The notes: generated from the sequence alone by a model not told the origin. Counted from the stretch's first letter, positions 15,608 to 25,832 are shown. The stretch is DNA of 64,000 nucleotides from Novosphingobium sp. FKTRR1 (GCF_020404405.1 NZ_JAIZDA010000003.1:124001-188000), one strand, 5' to 3'. Made by a program: numbers and translations.

Positions 15608-16588
15608 ATGGCATTCAAGACCCGGATCACCGAACTTCTCGAAATCGAACACCCCATCGTGCAGGGCGGCATGATGAATGTCGGTTATGCCGAGCTGGCG
15701 TCGGCGGTGTCGAACGCGGGCGGGCTTGGCATCATCACCGCGCTGACTCAGCCGACGCCGGAAAAGCTGCGTGAAGAAATCGAGCGCACCCGCAGCATGA
15801 CCGACAAGCCGTTCGGCGTGAACATGACGATCTTCCCGACGATCAACGCGCCCGATTACAAGGCCTACGCGCAGGCCATCATCGATGGCGGGGTCAAAGT
15901 GGTCGAAACCGCCGGAACGCCCGCTGTGCGCGAGATCTGGGAGATGCTCCAGCCCCACGGCATCAAGATCCTGCACAAGTGCACCGCCGTGCGCCATGCG
16001 CTGTCGGCTGAGCGCGCGGGCTGTGACGTGATTTCGATCGATGGCTTCGAATGCGCCGGGCACCCCGGTGAGGACGATATTCCAGGGCTCATCCTGATCC
16101 CGGCCGCCGCAGACAAGGTCAAGATCCCGATGCTGGCTAGCGGCGGATTCGGCGACGGTCGCGGGCTGGTGGCTGCGCTGTCACTGGGCGCTGAGGGCAT
16201 CAACATGGGCACGCGGTTCTGCGCTACCAAGGAAGCGCCGATCCACGACAACGTCAAGCAGGCCTATATCGACAACGATGAACGCGGCAGCTTCCTGATC
16301 TTCCGCAGCTTCAAGAACACCGCGCGCGTCGGGCGCAGCCCGGTGTCCGAAGAAGTGGCGCGCCGTCTGGCCAAACCCGACGCGGTGTTCGAGGACGTGC
16401 GCGAACTGGTGGCGGGCGTGGCAGGCAAGGAACTGCTTCAGACCGGCGACCTGTCGAAGGGGGTGTTCTGGGCCGGCATGGTGCAGGGCCTGATCCATGA
16501 TATTCCCACCTGCCGGGAACTGATCGACCGCATCATCGCCGACGCGCAAGCGATCGTGCGGGACCGGCTCGACCGCTTCGTCGCCTGA
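15608..16588 (+). CDS. Nitronate monooxygenase-like NAD(P)H-dependent flavin oxidoreductase
   Basis: A 326-aa FMN TIM-barrel protein. It has the family opening ITELLEIEHPIVQGGMMNVGYAELA in outline, FGVNMTIFP, a GIKILHKCTAVRHA segment, and the phosphate-binding LASGGFGDGRGLVAAL followed by LGAEGINMGTRF. It belongs to the wider nitronate monooxygenase/FabK-type family, in which many members act as NADH:quinone or enoyl reductases, so the exact substrate is open. An AGGAG ribosome site lies before the ATG. The palindrome at 15553-15570 suggests separate control from the preceding acyl-CoA operon, although both may serve acyl-CoA catabolism. Confidence 0.9.
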   Translation: MAFKTRITELLEIEHPIVQGGMMNVGYAELASAVSNAGGLGIITALTQPTPEKLREEIERTRSMTDKPFGVNMTIFPTINAPDYKAYAQAIIDGGVKVVETAGTPAVREIWEMLQPHGIKILHKCTAVRHALSAERAGCDVISIDGFECAGHPGEDDIPGLILIPAAADKVKIPMLASGGFGDGRGLVAALSLGAEGINMGTRFCATKEAPIHDNVKQAYIDNDERGSFLIFRSFKNTARVGRSPVSEEVARRLAKPDAVFEDVRELVAGVAGKELLQTGDLSKGVFWAGMVQGLIHDIPTCRELIDRIIADAQAIVRDRLDRFVA

Positions 16589-16612
16589 ACTGGCAAAGGC
16601 GGCTTGCAGCGG

Positions 16613-17662
16613 TCAGGCGGTGGTGTCGGTGCTGCCGCCTGCCGATGACCGCTGCTGGTGCGCGCGCCGGGCAAGCGGGCGCGCCCCGGTCCGCATATGC
16701 GCGCGCAGAAAGCGGCTGGCGGCACTCGCCTCGGTATAACCCAGACGATAGGCAAGCTCGGCAAGGTTGGGCTTGCTTTGCGTGGCGAAGTACTCCTCGG
16801 CCAGGCGGCGGCGTTCGGCCGCAAGCACGCTGGCAAAGCTTTGGCCGCAGTCGGCCAAGCGGCGCTGCAGGCTGCGCGGACTGACCGACAGTAGCTGGGC
16901 CGTGCGCTCCAGCGTTATGGCCCCTCCGGCAAGATTGGCCGCGATGATTTGGTGCACAGTCTGCGCTGCATCGCGCCGCTGGTTGCGGCCGGTCCGTTCA
17001 AGCTGCTGTTCAAGGAACGCCAGCAAATGTGCGTTGCCGTTGGGGGTGCGGCGGCCCAGCTCGGATCTGTGCAGCACCAGTGCAGTGCGATCCGCGCCAT
17101 AGACCAGCGGGCACCGAAACAGGCCACGATGTACGGTCATGCGCGGCGGCGGCGGATGGGCAAACTCGATCCGCAGCGGATGCCAGTCATCGCCCATGAT
17201 CAATTGCAACACGCGCATCTGCAGCGTCATCGTGCATTCCAGAAACTGGCTGCCGCCATAGCGCGCCGGGATCATCATGAACTGCTGAAGCACGATGTCG
17301 TCGCCTTCTTCGGCCAGCCGCGAGCCGATCGCCTCTGTCTCAAGATGGAGGAAGCGGCCACTGACGCGGATCGAATCCGCAACGGTCGGGCAGTGGTCCC
17401 ACAGCAGGCTGAGCGGGCCATAGCCGCGCAGATTGCACCACGAGGCGAACGCCGCACCAAGATCGGGCCTCTCCGCCACGATCGCGCACAGTTGCAAGGT
17501 CTCGACCATCGCATAGGCCGGCACAAATTCCACGTTCTCGCTGTCGGTCAGGATCGCCAGCAATTCGGGGTACAGCACCCGTTCCAGATCGATCCCGGTA
17601 ACGCGGGCATAGCGCAGGAACTGCTGCATCGAGGCAGGATGGGCGATCGGGTCGTGGTCCAT
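16613..17662 (-). CDS. AraC family transcriptional regulator (OruR-like, arabinose-binding-type N-domain)
   Basis: A 349-aa regulator. The N-terminal about 190 residues match the AraC_binding_2/Arabinose_bd type domain found in OruR-like activators (LYPELLAILTDSENVEFVPAY, then RGYGPLSLLWDHCPTV). The C-terminal double helix-turn-helix follows: LERTAQLLSVSPRSLQRRLAD, then PNLAELAYRLGYTEASAASRFLRAHMRTG. It ends with a low-complexity tail. It is divergent from the TonB receptor gene. The shared intergenic region holds a 21-bp-spaced direct repeat, so it is the likely activator of the receptor and perhaps of the catabolic genes to its left. Confidence 0.92.
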   Translation of the reverse strand: MDHDPIAHPASMQQFLRYARVTGIDLERVLYPELLAILTDSENVEFVPAYAMVETLQLCAIVAERPDLGAAFASWCNLRGYGPLSLLWDHCPTVADSIRVSGRFLHLETEAIGSRLAEEGDDIVLQQFMMIPARYGGSQFLECTMTLQMRVLQLIMGDDWHPLRIEFAHPPPPRMTVHRGLFRCPLVYGADRTALVLHRSELGRRTPNGNAHLLAFLEQQLERTGRNQRRDAAQTVHQIIAANLAGGAITLERTAQLLSVSPRSLQRRLADCGQSFASVLAAERRRLAEEYFATQSKPNLAELAYRLGYTEASAASRFLRAHMRTGARPLARRAHQQRSSAGGSTDTTA

Positions 17663-17668
17663 GGGGCT

Positions 17669-17698
17669 ATGGCGTAATCGGTCATGATGATGGCGTAA
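17669..17698. promoter_or_regulatory. Direct repeat ATGGCGTAA x2, 21 bp apart: candidate AraC-type operator
   Basis: ATGGCGTAA occurs at 17669-17677 and again at 17690-17698. The offset is exactly 21 bp, two helical turns, the classic geometry for an AraC-family dimer. It lies just upstream of the AraC start (17662) and about 120 bases before the TonB receptor start (17815). Confidence 0.6.
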
Positions 17699-17814
17699 AG
17701 TGTCAAGATTTAATCAAGGAATTGAAGCAGGCTAAAAGCGCAGTCCAGGGCATCCCCAAAGTCCTGTTCTGCCCCAGTGGGCGCCGTAGAGCGCTGAAAC
17801 AGAGAGGATTTGCC

Positions 17815-20193
17815 ATGAAGGGTTTCTGGCGCACCGGCACTGCCGGAGCGATTGTCGCGTGCGTGTTGAGCGTTCCTGCCTTTGCCCAATCCGCAGGCAG
17901 TGCAACTGCCGCACAAGGTGCCGAAGAACCGGCCGGGCTTCAGGAAATCGTCGTGACGGCGCAGCGCCGCAGCGAAAACCTGCAAAACGTGCCGATCGCC
18001 ATCACCGCCGCCAATGCTGATACGCTGGCAACGGCGCGCGTGGTCAACGTGTCGAACATTCAGGCGATCAGCCCCAGCATCACCTTCCGCGTTTCGAACA
18101 TCGCGACGTCGAGTGCCAACCTGATCATCCGCGGCCTTGGCACCACCGGCAACAGCCGTTCGTTCGAAGGTTCGGTCGGCGTGTTCATCGACGGTGTCTA
18201 TCGCACCCGCGCCGGTGCGGCGCTGCAGAACTTCCTCGACATCGACAATCTGCAGGTACTGCGCGGCCCGCAGGGTACGCTGTTCGGCAAGAACACCACC
18301 GCCGGGGCATTGCTGCTGGCATCGGCCAAGCCTTCGACCACCCGCTTGATGGGCAATTTCGACGCCAACTACGGCAACTACAACACCGTGCTGGTGCGTG
18401 GTGCGGTCAACGTACCCCTGTCGGACAAGGCGGCATTCCGCATTGCGGCAATGGCTTCTGGCAGCGACGGGGTCTATACCAACCCGACCGATGGCAAGCA
18501 TTTGAACGGGGACAAGGGCTATGCGGTCAAGGGCCAGTTGCTGCTCGAACCCACCGCTGACCTGACGGTGCGGCTTATCGCCGACTATTCGCACAGCCAG
18601 GGCAACTGCTGCTACGCCACCACCAATCTGCACAACGGCCCGACCCAGCCGCTTATCGACCTGTTGACCACGCTCGGCGGTGGCAAAGTGCCCTCGACCG
18701 ATCTGTCCAAGCGCGAGCAGACGCTCAACGGCAATGGCAAGCAGGTGATCGAGGATGTGGGCGCCGCCTTGCACATCGACCTGAACCTTGGTGCTGGCAC
18801 GCTGAAGTCGGTCAGCGCCTATCGCGAATTCAAGGTCGACCAGCAGGACATGGACCCCGATTTCACCGGGGCCGACATCTTCCGCTATTACGAAAGCTTC
18901 AAGAGCCGCTTCATCTCGCAGGAACTGACCTACAACACCAAGATCGAGGCGCTCAACGCCGATGCCGTGTTCGGGGCGTTCGTGTCTGACGAAAAGCTTA
19001 CGATGGGCCGCACTCTGCCATGGGCCAGCCAGGCACAGGCCTATTGGAATGCGGTGTTGGGCGCGGCAGGTCTGCCGGCCAACACGGCTTATGCCGCGCC
19101 GGGCACCTGGGCGGTCGAGGACATGCGCGGCAAGGCGCGCTCCTATGCCGGATTTGCGCACGTCGATTTCGCGGTGAACCCGAAGTTCAACGTGATCGCG
19201 GGCTTGCGTTACTCGGTCGAAAAGAAGCAGGGTTCGTTCGCCAACACGTATTATCGCACCGTGGCGCCGACCGAACTTTTCACGCTGCTCGGCGTCGGTC
19301 CCAGCCCGAACTATGACGCTCGCCACACCGACAAGGCACTGTCGGGCACATTGGCTCTGCAGTACCGCCCGGTCGATGACGTGATGATCTACGGTAACTA
19401 CAACCGCGGCTTCAAGGCCGGCGGCGTCAACATCGACGCCAACGGCGCGGGTACCGTGTTCAACAACGCGGCTTTCTTCAACAAGCTGCCGGCTAAAGTG
19501 CAGTACCTGATCGGCCTGCTCAACCCCGGCGCCAAGGTGGCAGCGCCGCTTGACCCCAGCTATCGCCCGGAAAAGGTCAATGCGTTCGAATTGGGGGCCA
19601 AGGTTCAGTACCTGAACCGTCGCGCGCGGACGAACGTCGCGTTCTTCTATTACGATATCAAGGACTTGCAGGTTGCCCAGTTCAAGGGTCTGCAGTTCAC
19701 CGTGCTCAATGCCAAGGCGGCCAAGGACTATGGGCTCGAAATCGAGAACCTGTTTGAGCTGACCAGGGGCGTGACGCTGAGCGCGGATGCAACCTGGGTG
19801 ATGCAGGCCAAATATGATGTCGACCCGAACATCGATCCGGTGCTGTCGGGCACGCGCTTCCGTTACGCCCCGAAGTTTACCGCAAACGCCGCGGTCAACG
19901 TCGATCTGCCGGTAAACGACAACGTGAATGTCACTGGTCGGGTGCAGTACCAATACACCGGCAGCCAGTTGATCAACACCGCCGGGCTTGACGAGCAAGG
20001 CGCAGTCAGTCTGGTCAATGCCAACCTCGGCGTGAAGCTGAAGGCAGGCATCGCGGTCGAAGGGTATGTTCAGAACCTCTTCGACAAGACGTACTTCACC
20101 TATGGCTTCAACACGCCGCTGCAGACCGGCGACACCAACGGCTATCTGGGTGCCCCGCGCACGTATGGTATCCGCGTTCGCGCCAGCTTCTGA
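17815..20193 (+). CDS. TonB-dependent outer-membrane receptor
   Basis: A receptor of about 792 aa that takes up a ligand using TonB energy. The signal peptide (MKGFWRTGTAGAIVACVLSVPAFAQ) is followed by the TonB box-like LQEIVVTAQRRSENLQNVPIA. Next come the plug domain (IRGLGTTGNSRSFEG, VLRGPQGTLFGKNTTAGALL) and the 22-strand barrel ending in Phe (RTYGIRVRASF). A Cys pair (GNCCY) sits in an external loop. The ATG at 17815 follows AGAGAGGA; an upstream TTG-initiated frame lacks a ribosome site. The plug wording resembles receptors of sphingomonads often linked to aromatic, terpenoid or steroid catabolism, but the substrate is not identified. A strong terminator follows. Confidence 0.93.
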   Translation: MKGFWRTGTAGAIVACVLSVPAFAQSAGSATAAQGAEEPAGLQEIVVTAQRRSENLQNVPIAITAANADTLATARVVNVSNIQAISPSITFRVSNIATSSANLIIRGLGTTGNSRSFEGSVGVFIDGVYRTRAGAALQNFLDIDNLQVLRGPQGTLFGKNTTAGALLLASAKPSTTRLMGNFDANYGNYNTVLVRGAVNVPLSDKAAFRIAAMASGSDGVYTNPTDGKHLNGDKGYAVKGQLLLEPTADLTVRLIADYSHSQGNCCYATTNLHNGPTQPLIDLLTTLGGGKVPSTDLSKREQTLNGNGKQVIEDVGAALHIDLNLGAGTLKSVSAYREFKVDQQDMDPDFTGADIFRYYESFKSRFISQELTYNTKIEALNADAVFGAFVSDEKLTMGRTLPWASQAQAYWNAVLGAAGLPANTAYAAPGTWAVEDMRGKARSYAGFAHVDFAVNPKFNVIAGLRYSVEKKQGSFANTYYRTVAPTELFTLLGVGPSPNYDARHTDKALSGTLALQYRPVDDVMIYGNYNRGFKAGGVNIDANGAGTVFNNAAFFNKLPAKVQYLIGLLNPGAKVAAPLDPSYRPEKVNAFELGAKVQYLNRRARTNVAFFYYDIKDLQVAQFKGLQFTVLNAKAAKDYGLEIENLFELTRGVTLSADATWVMQAKYDVDPNIDPVLSGTRFRYAPKFTANAAVNVDLPVNDNVNVTGRVQYQYTGSQLINTAGLDEQGAVSLVNANLGVKLKAGIAVEGYVQNLFDKTYFTYGFNTPLQTGDTNGYLGAPRTYGIRVRASF

Positions 20194-20248
20194 TCGGCAG
20201 GACGGGGCAATCCGCACAGGGTTGCCCCAAGCCCCGCGTCAAAACAAC

Positions 20249-20282
20249 AAAGCCCGCAGTCTGCTAAGGCGCTGCGGGCTTT
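20249..20282. terminator. Bidirectional rho-independent terminator between TonB receptor and lacI-type gene
   Basis: An 11-bp perfect stem, AAAGCCCGCAG with CTGCGGGCTTT, encloses a 12-base loop. A-rich sequence lies before it and T-rich after it, so it can terminate the receptor transcript rightward and the LacI transcript leftward. Confidence 0.85.
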
Positions 20283-20315
20283 GCTTTGCTGCTATGGGAG
20301 CGCGGCGTCGGGCGT

Positions 20316-21344
20316 TCAGGTGCTTTCGCGAACGACGAGTGCCGGGCTGGCGCAGTGCGATTCAACCTGTTCGCCCGCCAGCTTGCGCATCAGGCTGTCG
20401 ACCAGCCGGTGCGCGCCGCCCTCGATATCCTGCCGCACGGTCGTGAGCGGTGGCGAGGCAATGCGCGACAGCAGAATGTCATCGAAGCCGACCACGGCGA
20501 GATCCTGCGGCACCTTGATCCCGGCATCGGCCGCGGCTGACAGCACGCTCATGGCAATTACGTCCGAAGCACAGAATATGCCATCGGGACGGTTGCCCAG
20601 CGCGAAGAACTGGCTGGCGACGGCAAAGCTGGCTTCCGGGGTAAAGGGGATCGGCACGATCTTGGTCCGGCTGCGAATGTCATCGGGCAAAGTGTCGAGA
20701 AAGCCCTGCTGCCGCGCGGTGAATTCAGGCGCGGTAGAGGCACCGAAAAAGGCGAGATTCTGGCGTCCGCGCGCCATCAGATGGCGGGCCGCGATGGCCC
20801 CGCCGGTAACGTTGTCGCTACCGATGGTCACATAGCCATTTGCTGGGTTGGGATTGCCCCACACCACCAGACGATCGTAGTGCGTCGCGGTCTGGCTCAA
20901 CACCGCACCCTGATCGGATTGCCCGATCACGATCGCGCCATCGGCTCGGCCGGATCGGACGAACACGTCAAGCCAGTCGGGCCGGTCGGGCAGAACGCGC
21001 GACAGCAGCAGATCATAACCGTGACCGGTCAATGCGTCGGCGATGTGGCCCAGCATCGAGCTGAAGAACGGATCGGACAGTTGCTGGCCGCGTTCATGGC
21101 CCAGCGGCAACAGCACCGCGATTGCGCCGGTGCGGCCTAGCCGAAGGTTCTGCGCCGAAACATTGAGTTGGAAGCCATGTTCATCGGCCAGCGCGCGGAT
21201 GCGATCCCGGGTCGCCTGGTTGAGCGAACCCTTGCCGGTAAGCGCGCGCGAAACGGTCGAAATCGACACGTTGGCGATCACCGCCAGTTCGGCAATGCTG
21301 CGCACTGTCTTGGGCCGCGCGGCCGAGGCTGGGTCTTTGCTCAC
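20316..21344 (-). CDS. LacI family transcriptional regulator
   Basis: A regulator of about 342 aa. The N-terminal DNA-binding domain is clear: SIAELAVIANVSISTVSRAL, then the hinge helix region ending in LRLGRTGAIAVLLPL. The periplasmic-binding-protein-like domain follows (DPFFSSMLGHIADALTGHGYDLLLS, GFDDILLSRIASPPLTTVRQD), as in sugar-responsive members. I chose the GTG at 21344, which follows GGGGGAG. The frame is open to 21485 but that part has no family similarity. It is convergent with the TonB receptor and divergent from the 5-oxoprolinase gene. The regulated gene is uncertain; either neighbour, or a distant sugar locus, is possible. Confidence 0.92.
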   Translation of the reverse strand: MSKDPASAARPKTVRSIAELAVIANVSISTVSRALTGKGSLNQATRDRIRALADEHGFQLNVSAQNLRLGRTGAIAVLLPLGHERGQQLSDPFFSSMLGHIADALTGHGYDLLLSRVLPDRPDWLDVFVRSGRADGAIVIGQSDQGAVLSQTATHYDRLVVWGNPNPANGYVTIGSDNVTGGAIAARHLMARGRQNLAFFGASTAPEFTARQQGFLDTLPDDIRSRTKIVPIPFTPEASFAVASQFFALGNRPDGIFCASDVIAMSVLSAAADAGIKVPQDLAVVGFDDILLSRIASPPLTTVRQDIEGGAHRLVDSLMRKLAGEQVESHCASPALVVREST

Positions 21345-21828
21345 TGGTACTCCCCCATCTTCGTCCGACCCGTCTTGTTCTGGCCCATCGGCTCTCGCAA
21401 GCCACGTTCCGGTCGGTAACTCCCCGTGCTGCCCACAACGCCTTGGCTTGGCAATAACTGTATGTTCACCCAACCATCGCCCCAAAACCGTGGCCGAATT
21501 CCATCCGAAATGGAAGCTAACTCGCTCTGCTTACGAAAATAATTGGACTTTTTTCGAGAGTGATAACCTTTGCCGAGCCTCAACTTGGGCGATCGCACGG
21601 TCGCCAAGCTGGTCCTTCGCCCGTGCGTGACCGCTCTTGGTGGCGGACGGTGTGAGAAAAGATCGCATTCACCCCGTTGAGCGAACGAATCTGTTGCTGG
21701 GGATCGAACCGGTCAAGATGGGCTATTTCCCCGCCAAGGCGCCCGTGCTTTAGCGCTTCCGGGTGGCGCTCCAGTGCTCGAAAGCTATGGCAGCGCCTTT
21801 CGCAACGGGTGATTGGTCAGGGGATGCG
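21345..21828. other. Intergenic region between lacI-type gene and 5-oxoprolinase gene (484 bp)
   Basis: No convincing gene lies here. It is more AT-rich around 21530-21560 and should hold the divergent promoters. A short inverted repeat, TTCCAT (21499-21504) with ATGGAA (21510-21515), is a possible operator but is weak. A 33-codon GTG-started frame at 21652-21753 has no recognisable similarity. Confidence 0.4.
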
Positions 21829-24800
21829 ATGACCGGAGTGGCAGCAGGCTGGCGTTTCTGGATCGACCGGGGCGGCACGTTCACAGACATCGTCGCGCGC
21901 GCACCCGATGGCGCGTTGCACACGGCCAAGCTGTTGAGCGAAAACCCTGACGCCTATCGCGATGCCGCCACGGAGGGCATTCGCCGCCTGCTGGGTTTGT
22001 CTGCGGGTGATGCGATCCCGCCCAGCGCCATCGCCGAAGTGAAGATGGGCACCACGGTCGCCACCAACGCCTTGCTTGAGCGGAAGGGCGAACCGGTATT
22101 GTTGCTGGTAACCAAAGGGTTCGCCGATCTGCTCGCCATGGGCCATCTGACGCGCCCGGCGCTGTTCGATCTGGCGGTAACCTTGCCCGGACCCTTGCAC
22201 GCAGCGGTCGAGGAAGTGGGCGGCCGGGTCGGTGCAGACGGCACCGTACTGTCAGAACTCGATGAGGTGGCGGTTCGCGCTGCCTTGCGCTGTCGTCGTG
22301 CAGAAGGCTTTGCCGCCTGCGCTGTCGCGCTGATCCATGGCTGGCGCTATCCCGAAATGGAAACGCGCATCGCCGAAATCGCGCGCGAGGAAGGCTTTGC
22401 GCAAGTCAGCGCCAGCCATCGGGTCAGCCCTTCGCTGGGGCTGGTGGCACGCGGGCGTACGGCGGTGGTCGATGCCTATCTCTCACCGGTACTGCGCCGC
22501 TATGTCGCCCAGGTGGAGGCCGAGCTCGGCGGCGCGCCGCTCTTCTTTCTGCGTTCCGATGGCGGTCTGGCGACGGCAGCGGACTTTTGCGGGCGCGATG
22601 CGATCCTGTCAGGACCGGCGGGCGGCATCGTCGGCGCAGCGCGTACGGCGCAGGCGGCGGGGTTCGACCGGGTGATCGCCTTTGACATGGGCGGCACCTC
22701 GACCGACATCGCGTTGTATGCAGGGGCTTTCGAGCGCACCTTTCAGGCAGAGATCGCCGGGGTCGACATTCGCGTGCCGATGCTGGCGATCGACACGATC
22801 GCGGCGGGCGGCGGGTCGGTGCTGCATCATGACGGCGCGCGCTTCAAGGTCGGGCCGGACAGCGCCGGGGCCGATCCCGGACCGGCGTGTTACCGCCGCG
22901 GTGGCCCGCTGACGATGACCGATGCCAATGTGCTGTGTGGCAAGATCCAGCCCGCGCATTTCCCGGCGATCTTTGGCCCGGATGGCGATCTGCCGATCGA
23001 TGTCGAGGCTGTCGATGCGGGCTTTTCCGCGCTGGCGGCAACGATCGGCGATGGCCGCGACCCACGCGATGTGGCCGAGGGATTCCTGCACATCGGCGCG
23101 GCAGCGATGGCGGCGGCGATCAAGCGTCTGGTTCGCGCGCGCGGGGCCGATGTGCGCGACTTTGCCTTGCAGGCGTTCGGTGGTGCGGCTGGGCAACACG
23201 CCTGTCTGGTGGCCGATGAGCTGGGCCTTGAGCGCGTGCTGCTGCACCCGCTGGCGGGCGTGCTGTCGGCCTATGGCATGGGGCTGGCCGAGCGTACCGC
23301 GACTCGCAGCGCGGCGGTGGAGGCGACGCTTGGTCCCGACTTGCTTGCCCGGCTGGACGCGCTTGCCGCCGAGCTTGAGACGTCGGCGCGTGCAGAACTT
23401 GCGGACGGCGAGGCCGGACCTTTGGTCGTGACAACCACCCTGCGGTTGCGCGCCAGTGGCACCGACACGGCACTGGGTGTTCCGTTTGGCAGCCTTGAAG
23501 CGATGCGCGAGGCCTTTGCCATCGCCCACCGCGCCCGTTTCGGCTTTGCCGAACCGGATCGAGCGCTGATCGTGGCCGAACTGGTGGTCGAAGCGGTGCA
23601 ACCGGCGCAACCTGTCGAGCGTCTGCCATTGCCGCCAGCAGGCGCGGCTGTGCCGCTCGAAGTCGTCGCGCTCTACACGCAAGGCGCTGAACACGCTGCT
23701 CCGGTGTATGACCGTGCCGTGCTTGGCGCGGGCACTACGCTCGCGGGACCGGCGCTACTACGCGAGGGGCTGGCGACGACGGTGATCGAACCGGGTTGGC
23801 AGGCGCAAGTGCGACCGGGCGGCGAACTGGTGCTGGTGCGCGCCATTCCGGCAGCGCGCGCAGAGCCGGACGCCGATCAAGTCGATCCGGTGCTGCTCGG
23901 ACTTTTTTCAGCGCAGTTCATGGCGCTGGCTGAGCAGATGGGCGCTGTGCTGCAAAGCACCTCCACCAGCGTCAACATGAAGGAACGGCTCGATTTTTCC
24001 TGTGCGCTGTTCGATGCTAAAGGACAGCTCATCGCCAACGCTCCGCATGTGCCGGTGCATTTGGGCGCGATGGGCGAGAGCGTGCGTACGGTCCTGCGCG
24101 AACGGCATGATGACTTGCAGCCGGGCGATGCTTTCGTGCTCAACAACCCCTATAACGGCGGGACGCATCTGCCCGATGTGACCGTGATCAGTCCGCTGTT
24201 CGACGATGCGGGCTTGGAATTGCGCGGCTTTGTTGCCAATCGCGGGCACCACGCCGATATCGGGGGCACCACGCCGGGGTCTACCCCGCCATCCTCGACC
24301 ACGCTGGAGGAAGAAGGCGTGGTACTCGACAACCTGCTGTTGGTGCGCGGCGGGGTCTTGCACGAAGCGGAACTACGCAAGGTACTGGCGCAAGCGCGCT
24401 ATCCGGCGCGCAACCCCACCGCCAATCTGGCCGATCTGCGTGCCCAAGTGGCCGCCAACGCGGCTGGCGCGCGCGAGTTTTCCGAACTGATCGTCCGCTA
24501 TGGCTGGAATGCGGTGCGCGGCTACATGGGCCACGTGCTTGACCATGGCGAAGCGCGCGTGCGGGTGATGTTGCGGTCCTTGCGCGACGGGCGCTTTGCG
24601 ACAAGGCTCGACGATGGCCGGGCGCTGTGCGTGGCGGTGACGGTGGACCGCGAAGGTGGCACTGCGCGCTTCGACTTCACTGGCACCGGGCCGCAGGATT
24701 CCGGCAACTTCAATGCGCCGTCGGCGGTGACCCGCGCGGTGGTTCTGTACGTGCTGCGCTGTCTGGTAGGCGAGGACATACCGCTCAATGATGGCTGTTT

Positions 24801-25416
24801 GCGCCCGGTCGAGCTGGTCATCCCACAGGGCTGCTTTCTGGCGCCTTTGCCCGGTGCAGCGGTGGTGGCGGGCAATACCGAGATCAGCCAGCAATTGTGC
24901 AATGCGTTGCTGGCCGCGCTGGGGGCGAGCGCGGCGGCGCAGGGCACGATGAACAACTTCCTGTTCGGTAATGCCACGCACCAATACTATGAGACGATCG
25001 GCGGCGGCACCGGCGCAGGGCCGGGGTTTGGCGGTACCGGCCCGGTGCAAAGCCACATGACCAACACCCGCATCACCGATCCCGATGTGCTGGAATGGCG
25101 GTTGCCGGTGCGGCTGGAGCGGTTCGGCGTCCGTCATGGCTCGGGCGGGGCAGGGGCCTGGCGCGGCGGCGACGGCGCGGTGCGCGCGGTGCGGGCGCTT
25201 GAGCCGATGGTGGCCACGCTGGTGTCGTCTTCGCGCGATCAGGCGCCATTCGGGCTTGGCGGCGGGCTGGCAGGGGCGGCAGGGCGGCAATGGGTCGAGC
25301 GCGCCGATGGCCAGGTCGAGCGCCTGTCGGGCCGCGCCGAGGTCGCGCTTGAGGCGGGCGATCTGTTCGTGATCGAGACACCGGGCGGCGGCGGCTTTGG
25401 CCTGCCGGAAGTTTGA
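21829..25416 (+). CDS. 5-oxoprolinase / hydantoinase A-B fusion protein
   Basis: A protein of about 1195 aa that combines HyuA and HyuB halves, as in ATP-dependent 5-oxoprolinase (5-oxo-L-proline to L-glutamate). The HyuA part (about 1-670) has the ATP-site strands [29 protein letters not shown] and [16 protein letters not shown], plus [27 protein letters not shown]. The HyuB part (about 680-1195) has [33 protein letters not shown] and [10 protein letters not shown], and ends in GGGGFG as family members do. The start MTGVAAGW was chosen for its GGGGA site; two upstream ATGs at 21763 and 21787 are alternatives. Hydantoin or acetophenone-carboxylase-like activity cannot be excluded. It stands alone, divergent from the LacI regulator. 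Confidence 0.9.
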   Translation: MTGVAAGWRFWIDRGGTFTDIVARAPDGALHTAKLLSENPDAYRDAATEGIRRLLGLSAGDAIPPSAIAEVKMGTTVATNALLERKGEPVLLLVTKGFADLLAMGHLTRPALFDLAVTLPGPLHAAVEEVGGRVGADGTVLSELDEVAVRAALRCRRAEGFAACAVALIHGWRYPEMETRIAEIAREEGFAQVSASHRVSPSLGLVARGRTAVVDAYLSPVLRRYVAQVEAELGGAPLFFLRSDGGLATAADFCGRDAILSGPAGGIVGAARTAQAAGFDRVIAFDMGGTSTDIALYAGAFERTFQAEIAGVDIRVPMLAIDTIAAGGGSVLHHDGARFKVGPDSAGADPGPACYRRGGPLTMTDANVLCGKIQPAHFPAIFGPDGDLPIDVEAVDAGFSALAATIGDGRDPRDVAEGFLHIGAAAMAAAIKRLVRARGADVRDFALQAFGGAAGQHACLVADELGLERVLLHPLAGVLSAYGMGLAERTATRSAAVEATLGPDLLARLDALAAELETSARAELADGEAGPLVVTTTLRLRASGTDTALGVPFGSLEAMREAFAIAHRARFGFAEPDRALIVAELVVEAVQPAQPVERLPLPPAGAAVPLEVVALYTQGAEHAAPVYDRAVLGAGTTLAGPALLREGLATTVIEPGWQAQVRPGGELVLVRAIPAARAEPDADQVDPVLLGLFSAQFMALAEQMGAVLQSTSTSVNMKERLDFSCALFDAKGQLIANAPHVPVHLGAMGESVRTVLRERHDDLQPGDAFVLNNPYNGGTHLPDVTVISPLFDDAGLELRGFVANRGHHADIGGTTPGSTPPSSTTLEEEGVVLDNLLLVRGGVLHEAELRKVLAQARYPARNPTANLADLRAQVAANAAGAREFSELIVRYGWNAVRGYMGHVLDHGEARVRVMLRSLRDGRFATRLDDGRALCVAVTVDREGGTARFDFTGTGPQDSGNFNAPSAVTRAVVLYVLRCLVGEDIPLNDGCLRPVELVIPQGCFLAPLPGAAVVAGNTEISQQLCNALLAALGASAAAQGTMNNFLFGNATHQYYETIGGGTGAGPGFGGTGPVQSHMTNTRITDPDVLEWRLPVRLERFGVRHGSGGAGAWRGGDGAVRAVRALEPMVATLVSSSRDQAPFGLGGGLAGAAGRQWVERADGQVERLSGRAEVALEAGDLFVIETPGGGGFGLPEV

Positions 25417-25424
25417 GCAACAGG

Positions 25425-25477
25425 GCAACATTTCGTTACAGACCGGAAGTGTTTGCGCAAACCACGCTCCTTAGTTC
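25425..25477 (+). promoter_or_regulatory. Promoter motif A: GCAACATTTCGTTAC plus GCAAA element 32 bp later
   Basis: GCAACATTTCGTTAC begins at 25425 and a second element (GCAAACCACGCTCCTTA) begins at 25457, exactly 32 bp later. The same pair with the same spacing precedes the carbonic anhydrase gene (28083 and 28115). On the minus strand the first element reads GTAAC-N5-GTTGC, two half-sites 10 bp apart, as bound by OmpR-family dimers. It lies 87 to 35 bases before the small secreted protein start. Confidence 0.6.
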
Positions 25478-25511
25478 CGGTTGAGACACAACCTGTTACC
25501 GGAGATTGCTC

Positions 25512-25832
25512 ATGCCTGTCCTGACCCTTTTCGCCGCGCTTGCCCAATCGTTTGCGGTGGTGCCCGCCCCTGAACTGCCGGTGCTGCACGATGCGCCGGT
25601 GCGCGCGGCGACCATCGCCTGCAATCCCGATCCCAGCAAGAACAAGGGCTGCTTCCGCGAAGCCGATCCAGCGGCCCGTCGTGCTGCTGTGGCATCCAAG
25701 CCCAAGGCATCGAGCGTGATGGTTGCCTGCCATCCCGATCCCAGCAAGAACCGGGGCTGCCTGCGCCCGTCCTACGATCGCCAGCCTGCCGAGGCTTTGG
25801 CCCTGACCGAAACGGATCTGCGCGCTCGCTGA
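25512..25832 (+). CDS. Small secreted protein with duplicated CxPDPSKNxGC motif
   Basis: A 106-aa protein of unknown function. Its hydrophobic N-terminus (MPVLTLFAALAQSFAVVPAP) looks like a signal peptide. The mature part contains two copies of one motif, ACNPDPSKNKGC and ACHPDPSKNRGC, separated by about 30 residues rich in Ala and Lys. The paired Cys residues nine positions apart could form disulfides or hold a metal or haem-like ligand; the CxxCH haem signature is absent. The ATG follows a GGAG site. It sits between the 5-oxoprolinase gene and a two-component system and shares a promoter motif with the carbonic anhydrase operon, so it may be a sensor partner or a target of that system (inference). 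Confidence 0.75.
   Translation: MPVLTLFAALAQSFAVVPAPELPVLHDAPVRAATIACNPDPSKNKGCFREADPAARRAAVASKPKASSVMVACHPDPSKNRGCLRPSYDRQPAEALALTETDLRAR

Noticed and set aside
17710..20217. 835-codon minus-strand frame opposite the TonB receptor
   Set aside because: The receptor on the plus strand has a full plug and barrel signature; the antisense product has no recognisable motif.
21652..21753. 33-codon GTG-started frame upstream of the 5-oxoprolinase gene
   Set aside because: It is too short, without similarity that I recognise and with only a weak ribosome site; kept only as a note on the intergenic region.
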